64,000 nt of DNA from Colwellia demingiae (GTDB lineage: Bacteria; Pseudomonadota; Gammaproteobacteria; Enterobacterales; Alteromonadaceae), in assembly GCF_007954275.1 (NCBI RefSeq), contig NZ_VOLT01000003.1, positions 124,001 through 188,000 of the forward strand, given 5' to 3'. Positions 45,201-54,592 of the stretch are shown piece by piece. The notes beneath the pieces were generated by a model, which worked only from the letters and a program-made list of their open reading frames with translations, ran no database searches and had not been told where the DNA came from. A program made the translations under genes and the position numbers. The stretch's first letter is position 1, and every line of letters starts with the position of its first letter.

Positions 45201-47282
45201 CTACTCAACTGCCTTGGTTTTATATTTTTCAAACCAAGCAAGAGTATGTTCGATTTTAGTAATCATTCTTGACGGTTTTCCCGCAATACCATGAGGCGAA
45301 CCGGGTACTTTGACTAACACAGTATCAATCTTTCTTAGTTTAAGCGCTTGATAAAACTGTTCAGTCTGCGCCATTGGTGTACGTAAATCTTCTTCACCCG
45401 TCATCAACATAGTCGGTGTTGTAACGTTACCTACTAATGACATTGGAGAACGTTTCCAATAATGTTCAACGTGTTCCCAAGGCATTCCTGGAAATTGTGT
45501 AGGTATTTGCCCTAAACCACTATCCGCTGTTAACACTTTACTTAACCAGTTAATAACCGGTTTAACGACTACCGCAGCAGAAAATCGATCAGTTAAGCCA
45601 ATCGCATAAGCCGTAGCGATACCACCAGCAGAGCCACCAGCAATAAACAAATTATCTTCATCAATAAAGCCCAAACCTAACATAGCATCTACACCTGAAT
45701 TATGATCGGCAAAATCTTCTTTAGAGCTGTATTTATACTTTAATAACATGGCAAAACGTTCGCCGTAAGAACTACTACCGCGATGGTTATCATAGAAAAC
45801 AACATAACCTTGCGCTGCAAAGCGTTGTAGTTCAGCAGAAAAGTGTGGACCGTAAGCTAAGTGTGGACCGCCGTGGATCTCTAAAATAAGTGGGTACTTT
45901 TTCTTAGGATCAAAGTTTGGAGGGGTAACGTACCAACCTTGAATAGGCTCATCATCAAATGATGATTTATAATTAATTTCAGTGACTTTACCTAAACTTT
46001 TATGTGCCAATAAATCTTCATTTAATTGTGTAAATTTAACAAGTTTTTTACGGGTATTGATAACCGAAATATCTGCTGGACGTGAACTACTGCCTTGAGT
46101 AAAGGCCATATAACCTTCACTTGAAGCCGTAAAGCTACCACTGATATAAGGACGGCCAATGCTACTTCCCACTAAGGTATCCGTTAAGTCTTTAACTTTA
46201 CCTTTGGTGGAGATGGTTGCCAATTTACGCTTACCAAAATCATCATAAGTCATCGCTAACAATGAGCTTGATAACCATTGTGGATCTTGTATAGAACGGT
46301 CAAAATCACTCGCAATTTCACTCGCTTTTTTAGACTTCCAATTCATAATGTTTAATTTGGCATTACGATAAGGGTTCAATGCGTTAGAAGTCGACAAAAA
46401 GGCAAGTTTCTCACCATTTTCAGAAAATACAGGATTAAACTCTTTACCCGGTGAAGAGGTTAACTGCGTTAACTCACCACCTTTTACCATCACTTTAAAT
46501 AAATCACCTTCAAGTGATTTATATTCCCAATCGGATATGCGATTTGCTGAAAAAACGATAGCATCACTTTTTTTATTCCAAGCAAGCGTTCCTTTATGAT
46601 GAAAATCCCCTTGAGTGATCTGGCGTGGAGTGCCGCCCTCACTAGGTAAAACAAAAATATGTTTGTAACCTGGTTTAAGCAATCCACGGCCATCTGCTTG
46701 ATAATATGCTTGGTCAATAACAACGACAGGTTTTGACCATTTAGCCCCTTTAGGCTTTTTAGGCATTTTGGCAATAACCGTTCTTTTGTCGGTAACAAGC
46801 TGTGTAAACGCGAGCCATTTTCCATCTGGTGACCAGGTTAAACTGCCCACACCGCCTTGTACTTGGCTGACCAAAGCTGTGCGATTTTGTTCAAGGTAAT
46901 GCACGTGTATTTGATAACTACCGGTTAAATTACTGACAAAGGCAATTTTTTCGCCATCAGCAGACCAACGCGGTTGTGAATATTGTTTGTCGTCAGAAAA
47001 AAGTGGCAACTGCTTTTTACTGTTCACATCAATCAACCATAGATTTTTATTTTTATCATCGGTCATAATATTGTTTGAATTTCTGATATAAACAATTTTT
47101 TCGCCATCAGGAGATATTTGTGGATCGCTGGCATATTCCAGTGAGAAAATATCTTTAGCTTCAAAGAGGTTACTACCCCCTGTACTACCAGCTACTGTAG
47201 TATTTGCCACTGTTATGAAGGGTGTCGTTAGGACACTAACAGCTAAAGCTAATCGACAAGAAAAGCGAGAAAAATAACGCAT
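45201..47282 (-). CDS. S9-family serine peptidase (acylaminoacyl-peptidase/prolyl oligopeptidase type)
   Basis: A 693-residue secreted or periplasmic peptidase with a signal peptide (~1-27). Residues ~40-420 form a TolB/beta-propeller with repeated SPDGEKIVYIRN, SADGEKIAFVSN and SPDGKWLAFTQ blades. The C-terminal alpha/beta hydrolase has the triad Ser551 (AGGSAGG), Asp632 (TGEEDLRTP) and His664 (PGSPHG). A TTGTATACAA box precedes it, linking it to the proline/hydroxyproline island. The exact substrate is open: S9C enzymes cleave various short peptides. Confidence 0.92.
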   Translation of the reverse strand: MRYFSRFSCRLALAVSVLTTPFITVANTTVAGSTGGSNLFEAKDIFSLEYASDPQISPDGEKIVYIRNSNNIMTDDKNKNLWLIDVNSKKQLPLFSDDKQYSQPRWSADGEKIAFVSNLTGSYQIHVHYLEQNRTALVSQVQGGVGSLTWSPDGKWLAFTQLVTDKRTVIAKMPKKPKGAKWSKPVVVIDQAYYQADGRGLLKPGYKHIFVLPSEGGTPRQITQGDFHHKGTLAWNKKSDAIVFSANRISDWEYKSLEGDLFKVMVKGGELTQLTSSPGKEFNPVFSENGEKLAFLSTSNALNPYRNAKLNIMNWKSKKASEIASDFDRSIQDPQWLSSSLLAMTYDDFGKRKLATISTKGKVKDLTDTLVGSSIGRPYISGSFTASSEGYMAFTQGSSSRPADISVINTRKKLVKFTQLNEDLLAHKSLGKVTEINYKSSFDDEPIQGWYVTPPNFDPKKKYPLILEIHGGPHLAYGPHFSAELQRFAAQGYVVFYDNHRGSSSYGERFAMLLKYKYSSKEDFADHNSGVDAMLGLGFIDEDNLFIAGGSAGGIATAYAIGLTDRFSAAVVVKPVINWLSKVLTADSGLGQIPTQFPGMPWEHVEHYWKRSPMSLVGNVTTPTMLMTGEEDLRTPMAQTEQFYQALKLRKIDTVLVKVPGSPHGIAGKPSRMITKIEHTLAWFEKYKTKAVE

Positions 47283-47345
47283 TGGTTTACTCCAAAATAA
47301 AAGTGAGTGTACGGTTGGCTCACCGAGTGATAATTAACAATCTAT

Positions 47346-47359
47346 TATTGTATACAAAA
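47346..47359. promoter_or_regulatory. TTGTATACAA operator-like box upstream of the S9 peptidase gene
   Basis: TATTGTATACAAAA; the perfect 10-bp palindrome TTGTATACAA is at 47348-47357, 66 bases upstream of the ATG. The fourth box in the window and the only one outside the hydroxyproline island. Confidence 0.65.
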
Positions 47360-47524
47360 TATCTTAAATTCACAGGTCATTTACTGGCTTTTGTCTTATA
47401 TCTTGGTGAGTTAGTCGCAAGTGATAGGTTAAACCTCTTAAAAGACAACATTAATAGTTAACTTTTCACTGTGATACACTCTTTATAATTTGTTTATCCA
47501 ACATTTATACCCCAAGGAATATTC

Positions 47525-48004
47525 ATGAAAAAATTTATGCTGGCCGTTGGTTTTTCAACGCTGCTACTGGGCTGCTCTGATAATGAAGTAGGTGATGTTT
47601 CATTAGGTATGTTTACGCTCAAGGATATTAAACTAAATACCTTAGTTGACCCAACAGTGCCGGGCGTTACTTGTCATATAGCAAGTGTTGAAGCAAATTT
47701 GAGCTTATCTGATCCTAGTGATAGTTCAATCGCTTGTCGTCAAACCGGTGAAATTACCTCAGCAATGGTTGCTCAAATAGATAAAAGTAAATCCGGCGAA
47801 GTGGTCTTTAAAAAATCAAAAAGCATCTTTTTTAAAACCATGAAAGTAAGACGTATTTATGACGCCCAGAATCAAACGTTAATGTATTTGTCTTACGCGA
47901 CCAAAGAAACCTCAGGAAGTTTTAAGCATAGTCTTTCTACCGTTCCTTTATGGGGAACTAAAGCCTATACAGAGCCACAAATCACGTTAAAAAATGACGG
48001 TTAA
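47525..48004 (+). CDS. creA: CreA family protein
   Basis: A 159-residue protein with a lipoprotein-like signal (VGFSTLLLGCSD). The mature part is CreA-like: VGDVSLGMFTLKDIKLNTLVDPTVPGVTCHIASVEAN, then SDSSIACRQTGEI, and VVFKKSKSIFFKTMKVRRIYDAQNQTLMYLSYATK. Two cysteines may pair. CreA is widespread in proteobacteria and its function is unknown. It is divergent from the S9 peptidase gene. Confidence 0.9.
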   Translation: MKKFMLAVGFSTLLLGCSDNEVGDVSLGMFTLKDIKLNTLVDPTVPGVTCHIASVEANLSLSDPSDSSIACRQTGEITSAMVAQIDKSKSGEVVFKKSKSIFFKTMKVRRIYDAQNQTLMYLSYATKETSGSFKHSLSTVPLWGTKAYTEPQITLKNDG

Positions 48005-48193
48005 ATTGGTGATTACAACTACTCATTAGAGTAAGCAATTGCATTGAACTGCTTGGTAGTAGAGATAACTAAGCAGTCAAAAGAAAAGATGAAGCTATCT
48101 CATTATATTTGACTGCTCTAGTAATATTACTGACGTTAGTATTTATTACCCTAACAACTGCTGAACCAACGTTTGACATGTTAACTTATGCCA

Positions 48194-48352
48194 CAGGCTG
48201 TGTGAAAACTCCCATCGTAAAATTTTTATGCGACGCTACGTAAATTAACCGGTGATTTGATGTCTAACGTACTACAGAACTTAATCTACAGCGCCTTTTT
48301 TCGTTGATATTATCCAATTATGCAAGTTCGAAATAGTTTTCACACAACCTGG
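48194..48352. repeat. MITE-like element, family D (~159 bp)
   Basis: Terminal inverted repeats CAGGCTGTGTGAAAACT (left) and the complement of CAGGTTGTGTGAAAACT (right). The centre is non-coding. The GTGTGAAAAC type of end is common in insertion sequences and their deletion derivatives. It lies in the 582-base gap between creA and the sulfatase gene, in which I see nothing else. Confidence 0.7.
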
Positions 48353-48586
48353 CCACACTGCTGACCTAAATTAGTCCTCCAAATTAGGCAGTTTTATGTT
48401 CACTTAGATACGAAAGCTGACATTCTCCAAAACATAGTTATATTTAAGATGAATTCAGTTTAATTATTGTTGTTTATCCATAAACTTGAACTATATTTTG
48501 TAGGTATGTGACGTAAATATAACCATTTATGTCATCGTCTTATTAATATAACAGTCTTCCCTAAAACCTCATGTAAGGTATAACTG

Positions 48587-50149
48587 ATGAATCGAATAAA
48601 ATATTTGCGAACCATATTGCTTGGTATCATTGCACTACTAACAAGTACACTGACTTTGGCAGATACAAAGCCAAATATTATTGTGATTATGGCTGATGAT
48701 GTAGGGTGGGCAAGCTTAGGGAGCTATCATCAAGGCATTAAAAGTATTGAAACACCTCACCTTGATAAACTTGCTAGCCAAGGCGTTCGTTTAACTGATT
48801 ATTATTCACAGCCCTCTTGTACTGCTGGGCGTTCTGCTTTTATTACAGGACAATTACCTGTTCGTACTGGCATGCACACAGTTGGTTTACCCGGTGAGAA
48901 AAAGGGGCTTCACCCTGATGATCCAACGATTGCCTCTTTACTCAAATCAGAAGGGTATACAACAGGTCAATTCGGTAAAAATCATTTAGGAGATCTTAAT
49001 GAATACTTACCTACTAACCGTGGTTTTGATGAATATTGGGGCTGGTTATATCATTTAAATGCGATGGAATATGCTGCAGATCCTGACTGGCCAAAAGATA
49101 AAGCTTTCAATGACCAGTATGGCCCACGTAACGTTATTCATTCTTATGCTACGAATAAAGATATGAAAAAAACAGACCCCCGCTGGGGAGCTGTAGGCAA
49201 TCAAAGAATTATAGATGATGGTCCTGCGCTGCCAAAACGTCAAGAAACGCTAGATGATGAGGTAACAAAACATACCTTAAACTTTATGTCTAAAGCGGTA
49301 TCAAATAAAACGCCTTTCTTTATTTGGATGGCCCCAGCCAGAGCGCATGTATGGACCAACTTACAACCGAAGTACGAAAAGCAATTAGGTAATGGTAAAG
49401 GTTTACAAGATATTGTGATGAAAGAGCTCGATGATAACGTAGGTAAAGTTTTAGCTAAAATTGAAAAACTTGGTATTACGGACAACACCATTGTGGTTTT
49501 CACTTCTGATAATGGACCTGAAACAATGACTTGGCCAGATGGTGGTACAACACCTTTTCATGGTGAAAAAGGTACTACCTGGGAAGGTGGATTCCGTGTA
49601 CCTGCAATAATTCGCTGGCCGGGTAAAATACCAACAGGTAAAGTTTATAACGGTATTTTTGATAGTATGGACTGGTTACCTACACTTATTTCTGCTTCTG
49701 GTGGTTCAAATAACATAGGTGCTGATCTATTAAAAGCTCAGACACCTGTACATCTCGATGGTTATAACCAGTTGACTTTTCTTCAAGGAAAATCAGAAAG
49801 TAAACGCTCAGAAATTTTCTATTATAACGGCACTAAATTACAAGCCGTACGTAAAGGTGATTGGAAAGCACATTTTGCCGTACAAAATAATGGTTGGTCA
49901 GGGGCTGTTGATGATTTGAATGCTCCGCTGTTATTTAATTTACGTCGAGACCCATATGAAAAGGCTGCAGATGAGTCTGGAATGTATACCAAGTGGATGG
50001 GTAAAAAAATGTGGGCATTTGGACCCGCTAAAACAATTGTTCAGCAACACATTATGTCTCTTCAAAAGTTCCCACCCCGCGGTGCAAGTATGAAAAATAA
50101 GAACGAAATAGAAGAACAGGTTACAAATGAGCAAGGTCTAGCCCAATAG
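48587..50149 (+). CDS. Secreted arylsulfatase (type I, formylglycine-dependent)
   Basis: A 520-residue sulfatase with a signal peptide (~1-25). Metal-binding Asp pair in IIVIMADDVGWASLG; the modified-cysteine motif C-T-A-G-R at Cys78 (QPSCTAGRSAF) fits CXAXR; FGKNHLGD, APARAHVW and TSDNGPE complete the active site. It hydrolyses a sulfate ester, perhaps of an algal polysaccharide or small aryl sulfate. No formylglycine-generating enzyme or anSME gene is nearby, so activation depends on a gene elsewhere. It is followed by its own terminator. Confidence 0.92.
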   Translation: MNRIKYLRTILLGIIALLTSTLTLADTKPNIIVIMADDVGWASLGSYHQGIKSIETPHLDKLASQGVRLTDYYSQPSCTAGRSAFITGQLPVRTGMHTVGLPGEKKGLHPDDPTIASLLKSEGYTTGQFGKNHLGDLNEYLPTNRGFDEYWGWLYHLNAMEYAADPDWPKDKAFNDQYGPRNVIHSYATNKDMKKTDPRWGAVGNQRIIDDGPALPKRQETLDDEVTKHTLNFMSKAVSNKTPFFIWMAPARAHVWTNLQPKYEKQLGNGKGLQDIVMKELDDNVGKVLAKIEKLGITDNTIVVFTSDNGPETMTWPDGGTTPFHGEKGTTWEGGFRVPAIIRWPGKIPTGKVYNGIFDSMDWLPTLISASGGSNNIGADLLKAQTPVHLDGYNQLTFLQGKSESKRSEIFYYNGTKLQAVRKGDWKAHFAVQNNGWSGAVDDLNAPLLFNLRRDPYEKAADESGMYTKWMGKKMWAFGPAKTIVQQHIMSLQKFPPRGASMKNKNEIEEQVTNEQGLAQ

Positions 50150-50192
50150 TTTATATATTGTATTGGGCATTTAAATAAAGCACATCAAAACG

Positions 50193-50229
50193 GCATACTC
50201 TATTTTATCTTATGGAGTATGCTTTTTTT
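50193..50229 (+). terminator. Intrinsic terminator after the sulfatase gene
   Basis: GCATACTC, 14-base loop, GAGTATGC then TTTTTTTA. It lies 44 bases past the stop. Confidence 0.85.
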
Positions 50230-50457
50230 ATGTAACAAACATAAAAATCAATGTGTGTTTAGAGTATAAAAAGCAAGACGAAATTTGACATACCAACAGC
50301 AGTTTTGAGCTTAAACCAGCCCCACAAGTGAGCAGGGGTTTTGGCTAATATTACCCTAAATATGTTCATGAATTTGCAAAGGTTTAATGTCCGCTATTGG
50401 CTAACTGTTGACCTAAAGAATGACCGATAGCTAACGTCTTCAATACGCACAAAGTGA

Positions 50458-51795
50458 TCATTTCAGGAAACTAACGCCCGCTTTAGGTAAGGTCACACTA
50501 AATTGAGCGCCTTGTAACTTAGGTGAGTTTTCAATAATAATCTCGCCATGGTGCCACTCAACAATACGCTTAACGATAGCAAGGCCCATTCCATAGCCTT
50601 TAACTTTTTTCTCAGTACTTTGTCCTCGAATAAAAGGTTTAAGTATTTGTTCTCTCTGCTCTACTGGGATCCCAGGTCCATTGTCTGCAACCGTTACAAC
50701 AATATCACTTCCTTGCGCTATTATTTTCACCGCTATCTTTCCCTGACAATACTGATGGGCATTTTGTAATAAGTTACTCATTAAAATCATTAAATAAGAG
50801 AGATCACCATCAACGAACACCGCTTGCTTCGGCGCATGATAAGTTAATTGAATATCATCCTGACTTTTATTTTTGATACAAGTCGTCGTCAGTGCTGCAA
50901 AATCAACTGGCGCTTTGTTTATAGTAATTAAGGTTTGATCTAAACGCGCGTAACTCAATAAGCTTTCTACCAAATCAACCATTTCATCAACATTATCACT
51001 AATACGCTGTTCAAAACGTTTTCTCAAAACAGGGTCATCTTCTTCTTGTATGGTATCAATGCCAAAACGGATACGTGCAAGCGGTGTTCTTAAGTCATGA
51101 GAAACCGCACTACTGAGTAGTTTTATATCGGTAACTAAATCATCTATACGCTGCGCCATGCGATTAAACTCTAGCTCTAAATCACGGATATACGAAATAG
51201 AACCCACATCAATTCGCTGGTTCAAATTACCTTCGCCAAATGATTTCGCCGTTTGACGTAATGTCATTAGCCTTCTCATTAGCGGATAAAGCCACAGCAG
51301 CATTAATAACAGTACCGCTAGATAAAATAGGCTGGTCAGTAAAATGGGTAAAAATGAATTATTTTGATGAACCGTTACTGGAGGAGTTGTTAACACCAAG
51401 AGTTCGTCAGTCGCTGGCAGATAAAAATGCATGGCGATACTATCATCGGTTTCAAGTAATAACGGCTGTCCTGCAATCAAATCGGCAAGTAAAGCTTTTG
51501 GTAGAGGGAAATTTGTTAACGGCTTTAAACGCAACGACAACGGCCCCTCATTCGGCCATTGTTCAATAAAATCTTGGCGGTTATCAATGCCAGAAAGGGC
51601 GATTGATAAGTGAGTACCTACTTGCTCTAAAGTATCAACAACACTCTGCTGCCCACTCGTTTCTTGTTGTGATTGGGTAGTGCTTTGATCGAGATTTTGG
51701 TTGAGATATTGATTATAAATACCATCAAACATCCAGCCTAAACCGATTGTTGCGATAAGTACCACAGCAACTAATGAAAGTGTTAAATAGCGCAT
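50458..51795 (-). CDS. Sensor histidine kinase of an OmpR-type two-component system (RstB-like)
   Basis: A 445-residue inner-membrane kinase. Membrane helices lie near 4-24 (LTLSLVAVVLIATIGLGWMF) and 147-170, flanking a ~120-residue periplasmic sensor. HAMP follows (LRQTAKSFGEGNLNQRIDV). The phospho-His box is SAVSHDLRTPLARIRFGID, then N-box LMSNLLQNAHQYC and G-boxes VADNGPGIPVEQR and GYGMGLAIVKRIVEWHHG. It lies 51 bases downstream of its regulator gene. The periplasmic signal is unknown. Confidence 0.93.
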   Translation of the reverse strand: MRYLTLSLVAVVLIATIGLGWMFDGIYNQYLNQNLDQSTTQSQQETSGQQSVVDTLEQVGTHLSIALSGIDNRQDFIEQWPNEGPLSLRLKPLTNFPLPKALLADLIAGQPLLLETDDSIAMHFYLPATDELLVLTTPPVTVHQNNSFLPILLTSLFYLAVLLLMLLWLYPLMRRLMTLRQTAKSFGEGNLNQRIDVGSISYIRDLELEFNRMAQRIDDLVTDIKLLSSAVSHDLRTPLARIRFGIDTIQEEDDPVLRKRFEQRISDNVDEMVDLVESLLSYARLDQTLITINKAPVDFAALTTTCIKNKSQDDIQLTYHAPKQAVFVDGDLSYLMILMSNLLQNAHQYCQGKIAVKIIAQGSDIVVTVADNGPGIPVEQREQILKPFIRGQSTEKKVKGYGMGLAIVKRIVEWHHGEIIIENSPKLQGAQFSVTLPKAGVSFLK

Positions 51796-51846
51796 GAGTT
51801 AACCATTATGTTCAAATGAGTAGGTTTAAAGGGACTAGCAAAGTGA

Positions 51847-52593
51847 TTACCAAACATCATTAGCAAATAAATAACCTTTGCCCCAAATCGTTTTAATACG
51901 AAAAGGCTCTGATGAATCATCTTTTAGTTTTTTACGTAACCTTGAAATGCGTAAATCAATTGAGCGGTCAAAACCATCATAATCAAATCCACGAAAATGA
52001 CTAACAAGCTCTTTACGCGAAACTACCTGCCCTGCTTTTGTAGCAAGAAACCATAAAACATCAAATTCATTGGAAGAGACTTTGATCGACTCGCCATCAA
52101 GGGTAACGCTTCGGGCTTGTTCGCTAATCACCAAGCCGCTAAATTTTAATACGCCTTTGGATTCAAGTTCATCATCCGTTAACTGATGAGTACTGGTTTT
52201 ATCTGCGGTACGAGATTTATCTTCTCGGCGAAGTAAACCTCGAATGCGGGCTAGTAATACTCTTGCTCTAACGGGTTTAGTTATATAATCATCTGCCCCC
52301 ATTTCTAGTCCAAGTACTTCGTCTATTTCTTCATCACGTGCGGTGATCATAATAATAGGGTTATCAAAGGTGGCTCGAACTGTTTTACAGACATCGAGCC
52401 CATCCATTCCTGGTAGCATGCCATCAAGTAAGACAATATCAGGGTTGAGTGATTGTATAAGATCAACCGCTTCATCACCGCGATGGCAAGTGGTTACCTT
52501 AAAATCACGTCCTGTTAAGTAATCAGCTATCCACTCAGCGAGATCAACATCATCTTCTACCAATAAAATATGCGGTCCCGCTTGTGCTGTCAT
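51847..52593 (-). CDS. OmpR/PhoB-family response regulator
   Basis: A 248-residue regulator starting at ATG 52593 (the frame opens at a TTG one codon earlier). The receiver has the acidic pair in LLVEDDVDLAEWIADYLTG, the phospho-Asp in DIVLLDGMLPGMDGLDV, and ADDYITKPV. The C-terminal winged helix includes SSNEFDVLWFLATKAGQVVSRKELV and DRSIDLRISRLRKKL. It probably controls the MipA-DUF3019 genes just upstream, an inference from gene order. Confidence 0.94.
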   Translation of the reverse strand: MTAQAGPHILLVEDDVDLAEWIADYLTGRDFKVTTCHRGDEAVDLIQSLNPDIVLLDGMLPGMDGLDVCKTVRATFDNPIIMITARDEEIDEVLGLEMGADDYITKPVRARVLLARIRGLLRREDKSRTADKTSTHQLTDDELESKGVLKFSGLVISEQARSVTLDGESIKVSSNEFDVLWFLATKAGQVVSRKELVSHFRGFDYDGFDRSIDLRISRLRKKLKDDSSEPFRIKTIWGKGYLFANDVW

Positions 52594-52679
52594 CAACCCC
52601 TACCCCTATTCAATGTCTTATTATTGCGATTTTTCTATTACTAGAAGCTATATCTAAAAAATACTACTCAAAGGTATGG

Positions 52680-53120
52680 CTAAAAGATACGCCATGACTT
52701 TCTTGGCTGACCTTTCTTCTTATGTACCCATGCCATTTTTACCACCGCAGTTGCCACTGATAAACTTTCATTCTGACGCCTTAATGAAAATTCTAAATTG
52801 ACCTTACTATCAAATGATTTTTTTATTTCACCCATAGAGCTATTTATCCAGCAATTAAGCGCTTTAGACTCTCCTGCGGTATATAAGCAATAATTGCCAG
52901 GTGTATCAACTTGCCAACTTAACTCGACTGAGACATAACAAGCCTGACCTTGGCGCATAGCAACGCATTGCTCAGGACTTACTTTCATGCTGGCTTGAAT
53001 GTCGGTTGCATTCGCCACTGAACTTATTACCAGTAATAGCATTAATAAGCATGACGTTTTTATTTGTAAAAGCAGCCTTTGTAACTGCTTTTTAATTTTA
53101 TTAAGCTTTTTAGCGTGCAT
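52680..53120 (-). CDS. DUF3019 family secreted protein
   Basis: A 146-residue protein with a signal peptide (LLLQIKTSCLLMLLLVISSVANA). The mature ~105 residues carry the DUF3019 features SPEQCVAMRQGQACYVSVELSW, GNYCLYTAGESKALNCW and the C-terminal VKMAWVHKKKGQPRKSWRIF. Four conserved-looking cysteines suggest disulfides. It lies 12 bases after the MipA/OmpV gene, so the two are co-transcribed, and 86 bases before the response regulator. This DUF is known mostly from such cassettes; function is unknown. Confidence 0.85.
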   Translation of the reverse strand: MHAKKLNKIKKQLQRLLLQIKTSCLLMLLLVISSVANATDIQASMKVSPEQCVAMRQGQACYVSVELSWQVDTPGNYCLYTAGESKALNCWINSSMGEIKKSFDSKVNLEFSLRRQNESLSVATAVVKMAWVHKKKGQPRKSWRIF

Positions 53121-53132
53121 AATGATGCTTCC

Positions 53133-54260
53133 CTAAAAAACGAAAGTGAGTAAAAGACCGCCTCTAACACCGTCATCAACGGTATCTTGGCGAGCAGCAA
53201 TACTACGATCTGACAGTGCGTTATAGCCGACATAACTACCAATAACCCAATCGGTTGTTAGAGGATATTCAATGCCGATCTCTGCCGAATAACTGATACC
53301 TGCCTTCGTTGACAAGTCATCTTCAACCCAGGTTTGTACGCCATAAGGGGTCACTTCTTTTGAACGGTATTGCAGCCCTAAGTTAGTGTACAAATTCCAA
53401 TTTCTAATTTGCCAATCATAACTGTATGAAATAGAAGCCTCGATACCATCACTGCCATCATCATTGCGACTAACGGGTGAGTATATCAATTGCAATTGAC
53501 TGTTTTCATAAAAGCCAGTCATTCTCAGGCCTGCACGTTCATCTTCATTACGCGTTTGAATACCTTCTAAACCCTCAATTCCTCGCGTACTGTATTGATA
53601 AAATAAGTCAAAAGAATAATCGTCGCTATTATAGAAATTTACTCCCCAAGCTGGCATAGAATACATACCTTGAATTCGTCTAGTACTTATTCCTGGTGAT
53701 TCCATGAATAGTCCGAGTAACTGTACTCGGTAACTTATAGCTACATCAAACTCTGATTCAGTATCTTCATTCGCAGCAAAAGCATAATCATCACCAACGC
53801 TACTTATTGCACTGACATCCACATAAAATCCATCACGTCGATTATAGATGAGCCGATGGACTTTCTCACACTTTTCATCATCTTCATCACAGTTTCGAGA
53901 CTCATGGTTTTCACATTCGCCGAAACAAGCAGAAAATTCATCATCGTCTTTTAGTTCAGTTGTTGACTCTTTCTGATTATTCACTGCTTTAGCGGTATTT
54001 TCATTATCGACAATAATGTCTGTTTCATTACTTTCGGTTATTTTATTCTTTTCATCCACATTAGCTGCTTGTTCATTCTTGTCATTGCTATTAATACTGC
54101 TATCACTGCTAATCACTGCGGTATTTTTATTATTGGTAAGCTGTGGAGTCGGCTCAGTGGTTTTCTCTTCGACATCAGGATTTGCGCTAGCAGTAAAAGA
54201 AGTCAAGATGACACTGGAGGCAATTAGGCTAATGACGGCTATTTTTGTTATATTTTTCAT
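53133..54260 (-). CDS. MipA/OmpV-family outer-membrane protein with an acidic N-terminal extension
   Basis: A 375-residue protein. A signal peptide (~1-26) is followed by a low-complexity Asn/Ser/Glu/Asp-rich stretch (~28-110), then a short acidic cysteine cluster with Cys at 112, 116, 124 and 131 (FGECENHESRNCDEDDEKC). From ~138 it is a beta-barrel: GFYVDVSAISSVGDDYAF and repeating aromatic strands, ending GGLLLTFVF with a terminal Phe. The barrel part fits MipA/OmpV. The long extension with clustered cysteines is unusual and could bind metal. Confidence 0.85.
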   Translation of the reverse strand: MKNITKIAVISLIASSVILTSFTASANPDVEEKTTEPTPQLTNNKNTAVISSDSSINSNDKNEQAANVDEKNKITESNETDIIVDNENTAKAVNNQKESTTELKDDDEFSACFGECENHESRNCDEDDEKCEKVHRLIYNRRDGFYVDVSAISSVGDDYAFAANEDTESEFDVAISYRVQLLGLFMESPGISTRRIQGMYSMPAWGVNFYNSDDYSFDLFYQYSTRGIEGLEGIQTRNEDERAGLRMTGFYENSQLQLIYSPVSRNDDGSDGIEASISYSYDWQIRNWNLYTNLGLQYRSKEVTPYGVQTWVEDDLSTKAGISYSAEIGIEYPLTTDWVIGSYVGYNALSDRSIAARQDTVDDGVRGGLLLTFVF

Positions 54261-54592
54261 ATATTCCCTATGAACGTCTGTTTTTGTTAACCGTAATATT
54301 AACTAAGCTTTGCAAAAATAGACGTAACACAAATTAAGCTGATGTATCAATTTGTATCATGTTTTAACGCAATAATAACATTGCTTTACATTATGAGGAA
54401 TCAAGATAATACCAATAAAATGAATCATGGTTGCAGAATGACATAAGAATAAAGAGTCAAAGAAAAATGACGCGATTAGATGCTCAAGCCATTTGAGCTA
54501 AATTGTATCGTTATATTGGAAAGTAGCGCTATCTTGTTTAGCAACTATAGTTTAAATCGATTACAGGGAGGAAACATGCTAAAAAGAATGTT
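54261..54592. other. Gap upstream of the MipA-DUF3019 operon
   Basis: About 330 bases. It should contain the MipA promoter. A six-codon plus-strand frame with a good GGGAGGA ribosome site (54576-54596) ends antisense to the small membrane frame at 54593. No repeat family or strong hairpin is seen. Confidence 0.4.
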
